Positions 59,996 to 64,000 of a stretch of DNA of 64,000 nt are shown here, one piece after another (the stretch's first letter is position 1; the number at the start of each line of letters is the position of its first letter). The stretch is taken from assembly GCA_026874595.1 (NCBI GenBank), contig CM049320.1, forward strand, positions 31,716,214-31,780,213, in the 5' to 3' direction. A program made the translations under genes and the position numbers. Below the pieces are notes generated by a model that had not been told where the DNA came from, searched no databases, and worked only from the letters and a program-made list of their open reading frames with translations. Source of the DNA: Sipunculus nudus (Eukaryota; Annelida; Sipuncula; Golfingiida; Sipunculidae).

Positions 59996-62900
59996 CTAGT
60001 CCAAACTTTTATCACCCTCCCACGCTAGTCACCCCCCCCCCCCCCTTGAAGATGAATTGACGCCACGGCAACTAACCTTTCCAATTGACGTTGCTTGTGA
60101 ACTGCTGAACTGAAGCTCTTCTAATATTTCGGCAATAAGCGAATGAACATGGTAAATTAATCAAAGTAACAATAGCCGTAGATTATTAATACTGATATAA
60201 TACAATGCAGAAGAGGACCTTATCGAAACTATCAGAGACCTGATCTCAGGCGGGTACGCGCCGACATCGGTTCTTCTCTTTTGGATGATGTACTACCTGG
60301 TCTTGAATCCAGCTGTCCAGGTAAACTAACTTTCTATATACTTCTAAAATTGTCCTGTCTATTTGTTTTTTTTTTTTTTTTGTTTTTTTTTTGTTTGTCC
60401 CAGAAAAACCAACAGAAACGGGCAATGACGGCTAGCCAGTTTTGCTATCAGGGTCATTGAGGTGCCTTAAGAGAATGCACACCAATTTGGTCCTTCCACT
60501 TGTACACAATTAAATTCCCGGCAACATCCCATCGCAGGTCTGTCCCACAACATTACACCGCTCTCCACCTCGACATTGCTGACTTTCACCTTGGCCCATT
60601 ACCACATGGATATTCAATTGGTTCCGTATCGAGCACATGAAATGAGCATTAGATAAACATGAAATAAAAATTTTTACTATGTGCACCGGAACGGTGTTGA
60701 TCGGTCTAGATAGAGCAGCGAAAAGGATATCGATCGTCATTTCAAATGGCCATATTTGTTTATTCATTTAATTTAGGGTTGTCGTATGTGTGACGTAACA
60801 AATGTGTGACGTATCAACACCACTGTGACGTCATTATTACGAATCATTAAATGTATGCAGTTTGAGATCGTCAACAATGGTCGTCACTTACAAGTCGCAA
60901 GACTGTACATTTGTTCGGTCATATTTATTTGAAATTGATCATGTGGAATCCATACATTGGAGAGCATTATTTTACCACCAGATAATCGCCACAATTGTCT
61001 GATTTACCTCTTAGGTAAATAAAGATCAAGTTTAGTGCATGGTATAAATGATATCACGAAAAACAGGTATATAGGGGCGGTGGAATGGAGTATATTCATT
61101 TGAACGGTCATGACGTTTGAAATTTTCTGATTTTAAACAGGCAAGATTGTTTGATTAAGCACATTAAATTTAAATTTTCATATTCCTTATAATTTCTACT
61201 CTTTTACATATCATTTTAAAGGACACCATGGCAGAGGAGATCCAAAAAGCTGAGTCACTGAAACCAGACTTGTCGTACACTGACCGAGACCTCCTTCCGT
61301 ACACCATGGCTTGCTTACAAGAGATATTAAGGTGCGGAGCTTCAGCATACTTGGCTCTTCCTCACATGACGAATGACTACGTCACAATCAAAGATTACGT
61401 CATTCCACCAGGCATCACTATCGTGCCAAATTTGCACACTATCAAGAACGACGACTCCTTGTGGCCAGAACCCGAATTATTTAAGCCCGAACGCCACTTG
61501 AAAGATGGAAAATTCACGAGCAGGATGGAGATACAGACCTTCTCTTTCGGTGCGTATTCACCAAATATTCAATTATGCATTTTTTATGTGACATCTACAT
61601 TTTAAATATTTCAGATATAACACCTTGACATACCAAGATGTGACCACAGGCGCTTGAATTGCTATTAGCGTAGATTTCGGTAAAATTTGTTACTTTCTTG
61701 GTCTGACGTTTTCCGAGCGTTTTTCGCACTATGTGGCCCATCTCTATATTATTTACTTAATATTAAGTAAATGATAAAGAGGATGGACCATATATAGTGT
61801 GAAAAAACGCCAGGAAAATGTCAGATAAGCTATAGTTATAAGGAATTGACCCAGAAGAGTAGAAAAGTTAACCGAAATCTACACTAATAACAATTGTCAG
61901 CCATAGCTAAGGCAAAAAAATGAGGTGTGGTTCTCAGGCACTTTTCTTTTCAGAAATCAATGCGGGCGGCCGAATGTTTCTCCACCCTTTTTTGTATGTT
62001 TAGATAAAAATGTCATATGATCAGGGGAAAAGCATGATTATAACAGTTTTATTTTGCTAAACAAGTAAAAAGGAAAGGAAACAAAGAAAATTCTATCAAA
62101 ATTGTATTGTTTTATCTTCTTGAAAGAAATGTTCCAGCGGCTGGAGCTAAAAATTGGCAAGTTTCTATTGAAATTAAAAATAAACAATTTTAATGCGGGG
62201 TTTAAAAATGATGCGGGCGGCACCTGAGAACCATACATTTTATTTTATTTTTTTTTGGCCTAATTGCTCGGGCAACACTTTGACAATTTTCATAAGATAC
62301 AATTTTAATTCGAGCAAGATACAATATGTCCAGACATTTCTACTTTTTTTTCGTTTATCATGATTCTTTCATATTGTAAATATAACTTTTATTTAGTTAA
62401 AAAATGTTATTTCTTTTCGGGGTAATTTAATACACATTACTGTAATTTACAGATAACCACGTGTATCTGGGCAGAGTCCAGATATATGGCCGATATGCCA
62501 CCATTTAGGCAGGTGTCGATAAAGCGGGAACGGAAAAGGAACAAAAAACGACCTATTAATTAATTTTTTAATAAATAAGAGAGATTACACCCGAAACATC
62601 GGATAATACGGGAGTTTATTGACTGCTGGAGCAGAGGACATGAGATGACAAAAATAACCTTGGGCCAGTCTTAAAGTAAACTGTATCATATGACACCTTA
62701 TTGGCAGTCCGTCGGTTGGTCATCATGGGGGCTTGATCAACTGTGCCCCTACCATTGCTGGTATACCATCTTCCATCCCGTATATTTTGATTGACAACCT
62801 GATATTTAAGTAAAGAAGCAAATTCAAGAAATGTATGTCCTTCGCTTCCACCTTCAGGTCCGGAGTGATTTTAAGTTTTTAGTGACTAAATGGTTTTAAC

Positions 62901-63576
62901 CATGCTCAAAAGATGGCAGCACCTGGCAGTTACTGTAAAAAAATCAAGTATTTTATATCCCCCGCTAGCGACAACAGTTGGTGATTAGTGAAACTAAATG
63001 TGCTGATTCATCATATAAAAATTAAATATCATACTGTATTATTATCTTATGAGACAGGCACTCCTGAAACCAATCCCAACCAAGTTAAGCTTGAGAGCAA
63101 TCCCTGACCCAAATTTGAATGAAATTGGATAAAATTTAGGAAATTATCGCACGGAAACGAAAACCTGACGGACGGACGGACAGACAGAGGGACAGACAGG
63201 CAAACCCAAGGAAGCGGGGGGACAAAAAAAACATTCAGACAAATATAAATTCTCAACATGTAACTCGGCATGGGAATGACACAATAATACACCGTTTATA
63301 AAAACACGATAATTGTGAGATTTTCAAAGAACGATAATACCTGAAGATATTCTTATTAGTCTGTATACAAAAAGGTATTTCTTTTTTTAAGGACCACGTC
63401 GGTGCGGAGGTGAGATAATAGCCCGTATGGAAGTGTTCTGGATTCTCGTCGGACTTGTACGGGCATTTCGGATAAAGCCTGACCCGTCGGCCATGCCAGG
63501 GAGCACAGAAGACGTCATAGAAGGGCAGTTAATACAACCCAAGCCTTACAAGGTGTCATGTCATCAAAGGGTATAA
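57523..63576 (+). CDS. Cytochrome P450, complete, CYP2-clan-like
   Basis: A membrane-bound heme-thiolate enzyme, expected in the endoplasmic reticulum, of a family oxidising lipids, steroids or xenobiotics. Five exons: 57523-57871, 58570-59085, 60211-60320, 61222-61549, 63392-63576; phases match (1, 1, 0, 1), total 1488 bases or 495 residues, a normal P450 length. In order: an N-terminal anchor (WIFYTLISCFIGCILINQLV), hinge LPPGLPW, C-helix GWKAQR, I-helix DLISGGYAPTS, K-helix QEILR (ExxR), FKPERHL (PERF) and heme loop FSFGPRRCGG with the Cys ligand. The I-helix lacks the acid and the conserved Thr of AGx(D/E)T, so oxygen activation may be altered. The start has good context (GAGATGGGA). AATAAA lies 12 bases past the stop. 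Substrate unknown. Confidence 0.92.
58570..59085 (+). CDS. P450 exon 2: B-C to G helices
   Basis: Acceptor TTGAAATAG, donor TACAG|GTAAGT, phase 1-1. It holds the C-helix GPGWKAQRMFTSQYF, whose Trp and Arg contact heme propionates in this family, and the F-G region that usually contacts membrane and substrate. It ends with NPRDFLDAYLVRI, typical before the I-helix. Confidence 0.92.
59086..60210 (+). other. P450 intron 2, with microsatellites and a perfect hairpin
   Basis: Contains poly-C tracts at 59198-59217 and 60029-60045, (TA)n(TG)n at 59945-59993 and a perfect 9-bp hairpin CTGATCACG-ATTA-CGTGATCAG at 59895-59916 flanked by CCGTAACA on both sides. Confidence 0.75.
60211..60320 (+). CDS. 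P450 exon 3: I-helix
   Basis: Acceptor ACAATGCAG, donor TCCAG|GTAAAC, phase 1 in, 0 out. It reads EEDLIETIRDLISGGYAPTS then VLLFWMMYYLVLNPAVQ. Aligned from the conserved P-x-VQ end backwards, the family motif A-G-x-E-T-T falls on G-G-Y-A-P-T: acid to Ala and catalytic Thr to Pro. Confidence 0.9.
61222..61549 (+). CDS. P450 exon 4: K-helix and PERF
   Basis: Acceptor TTTTAAAG, donor TTCG|GTGCGT, phase 0 in, 1 out. It holds CLQEILR (ExxR), YVIPPGITIVPNLHTI, LFKPERHL and the start of the heme loop FSF. All core residues of this part are intact. Confidence 0.92.
61661..61893. mobile_element. Foldback (near-palindromic) element in P450 intron 4
   Basis: Two arms of about 115 bases meet at AATATT (61769-61775). 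The outer ends are TTAGCGTAGATTTCGGT and ACCGAAATCTACACTAATA; the inner parts are CATTTACTTAAT-type complements. The whole would fold into one long hairpin. No coding content. Confidence 0.8.
61930..62236. mobile_element. MITE with GGTTCTCAGG ends in P450 intron 4
   Basis: Starts TGTGGTTCTCAGGCAC and ends GCACCTGAGAACCATAC; both ends also carry GCGGGCGGC words near the inverted repeat. A 300-base AT-rich non-coding body lies between. Class unknown. Confidence 0.6.
62825..63250 (-). repeat. Dispersed repeat, copy 2 (opposite orientation)
   Basis: Reverse complement of the copy at 880-1290, with an extra GCTAGCGGGGGATATAAA segment and a GACGGACGGACAGACAGAGG run near its end. It lies in the last P450 intron, about 140 bases before exon 5. 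Confidence 0.8.
63392..63576 (+). CDS. P450 exon 5: heme-binding loop and C-terminus
   Basis: Acceptor TTTTTTTAAG, phase 1 in, stop TAA at 63574-63576. With the last codons of exon 4 it forms FSFGPRRCGGE, the canonical FxxGxRxCxG heme loop, followed by the L-helix IIARMEVFWILVGLVRAF. Confidence 0.93.
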
Positions 63577-63587
63577 ACGGAACTTAA

Positions 63588-63593
63588 AATAAA
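63588..63593 (+). terminator. P450 poly(A) signal
   Basis: AATAAA 12 bases after the stop codon; gives a very short 3'UTR if used. Confidence 0.55.
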
Positions 63594-63599
63594 CAAACA

Positions 63600-64000
63600 C
63601 TTTGTATTGTAACCAATTAACCTGTTCATACCATACCACATATCATTCCACTATGATGATTTGGTTCCCGCCGGTTGCTAGTATAAAAAAGCTAGGGGCT
63701 TCATCTTTGTCTAAAGGTATTGCAAATCCCAGGATATGTATTAAGGTGAACATAAACTTATTAGTATAATATAATAGAAACCGCCTGGTATTAACCGGCA
63801 TTTGAAACTACAACGGGTATCATTATAAATCTTATCGCAACCTTGAGGCTTAGATATGCGACGTATAACAATTTAAAACTAGAAAAGCAATCATAGAGAA
63901 GAAACTTCCACAAAGGCAGCTCATTACCCCCGTAAATTGTCATTTGTCAAAAACACACATGATTACCTAACAAGATCTGCAACTAATGATTTAATTGCCC
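63600..64000. other. Intergenic 3' flank of P450
   Basis: No feature can be supported in the last 400 bases. Confidence 0.4.

Overview
The window is eukaryotic nuclear DNA: AT-rich, sparse in genes, with short exons bounded by GT/AG introns, long microsatellites, poly-G/C tracts and many transposon remnants. The tandem-unit elements around hairpins, the tRNA-derived SINEs and the expanded family of secreted C-type lectins with PAN/apple modules point to a mollusc, most likely a bivalve. I cannot name the species from sequence alone. The coding density is low; most long open frames are chance or microsatellite frames.

Region by region. (1) 1-2943: a SINE, then the last two coding exons of POLR2D (RNA polymerase II subunit RPB4) on the + strand, with its 3'UTR and poly(A) signal. 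(2) 2944-11460: mostly non-coding, including a molluscan tandem-unit element at 7.2-8.4 kb and further tandem repeats to 9.7 kb. (3) 20760-11462, minus strand: eight exons whose splice phases chain perfectly encode a secreted mosaic protein: a cysteine-rich region resembling PCSK9-type C-terminal repeats, then sushi, PAN/apple-like and C-type lectin domains. Its introns hold a decayed LINE (13.1-14.3 kb) and a complete hAT-type non-autonomous element with an 8-bp target duplication (14509-16462). (4) 24.4-27.0 kb, minus: a decayed DIRS/Ngaro-like retroelement with an SGNH-hydrolase ORF, a zinc-knuckle segment and the start of the polymerase, next to strong G-quadruplex sequence. (5) 29.6-45.8 kb, minus: a tandem array of about 4-kb lectin units. 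The third unit (C) is a complete four-exon gene (signal peptide, PAN, C-type lectin). Unit A keeps its lectin exons but its PAN exon is dead; unit B keeps PAN and a linker exon but has lost its lectin exons, so a B-to-A hybrid transcript is possible. (6) 38.3-39.9 kb: another tandem-unit element with a terminal hairpin. (7) 46-57 kb: no convincing gene; SINEs, a MITE pair in opposite orientation, a diverged duplication and a CpG-rich repeat. (8) 57523-63576, +: a complete five-exon cytochrome P450 (495 aa, CYP2-clan-like) with intact C-helix, ExxR, PERF and heme loop but an I-helix lacking the usual acid/threonine pair. Its introns hold two foldback/TIR elements and a copy, in opposite orientation, of a repeat also found in the POLR2D intron.

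The lectin genes are linked paralogs on one strand. Almost all their module exons are phase 1-1, which explains how modules could be gained, lost or swapped here. POLR2D and the P450 are flanking, functionally unrelated genes.
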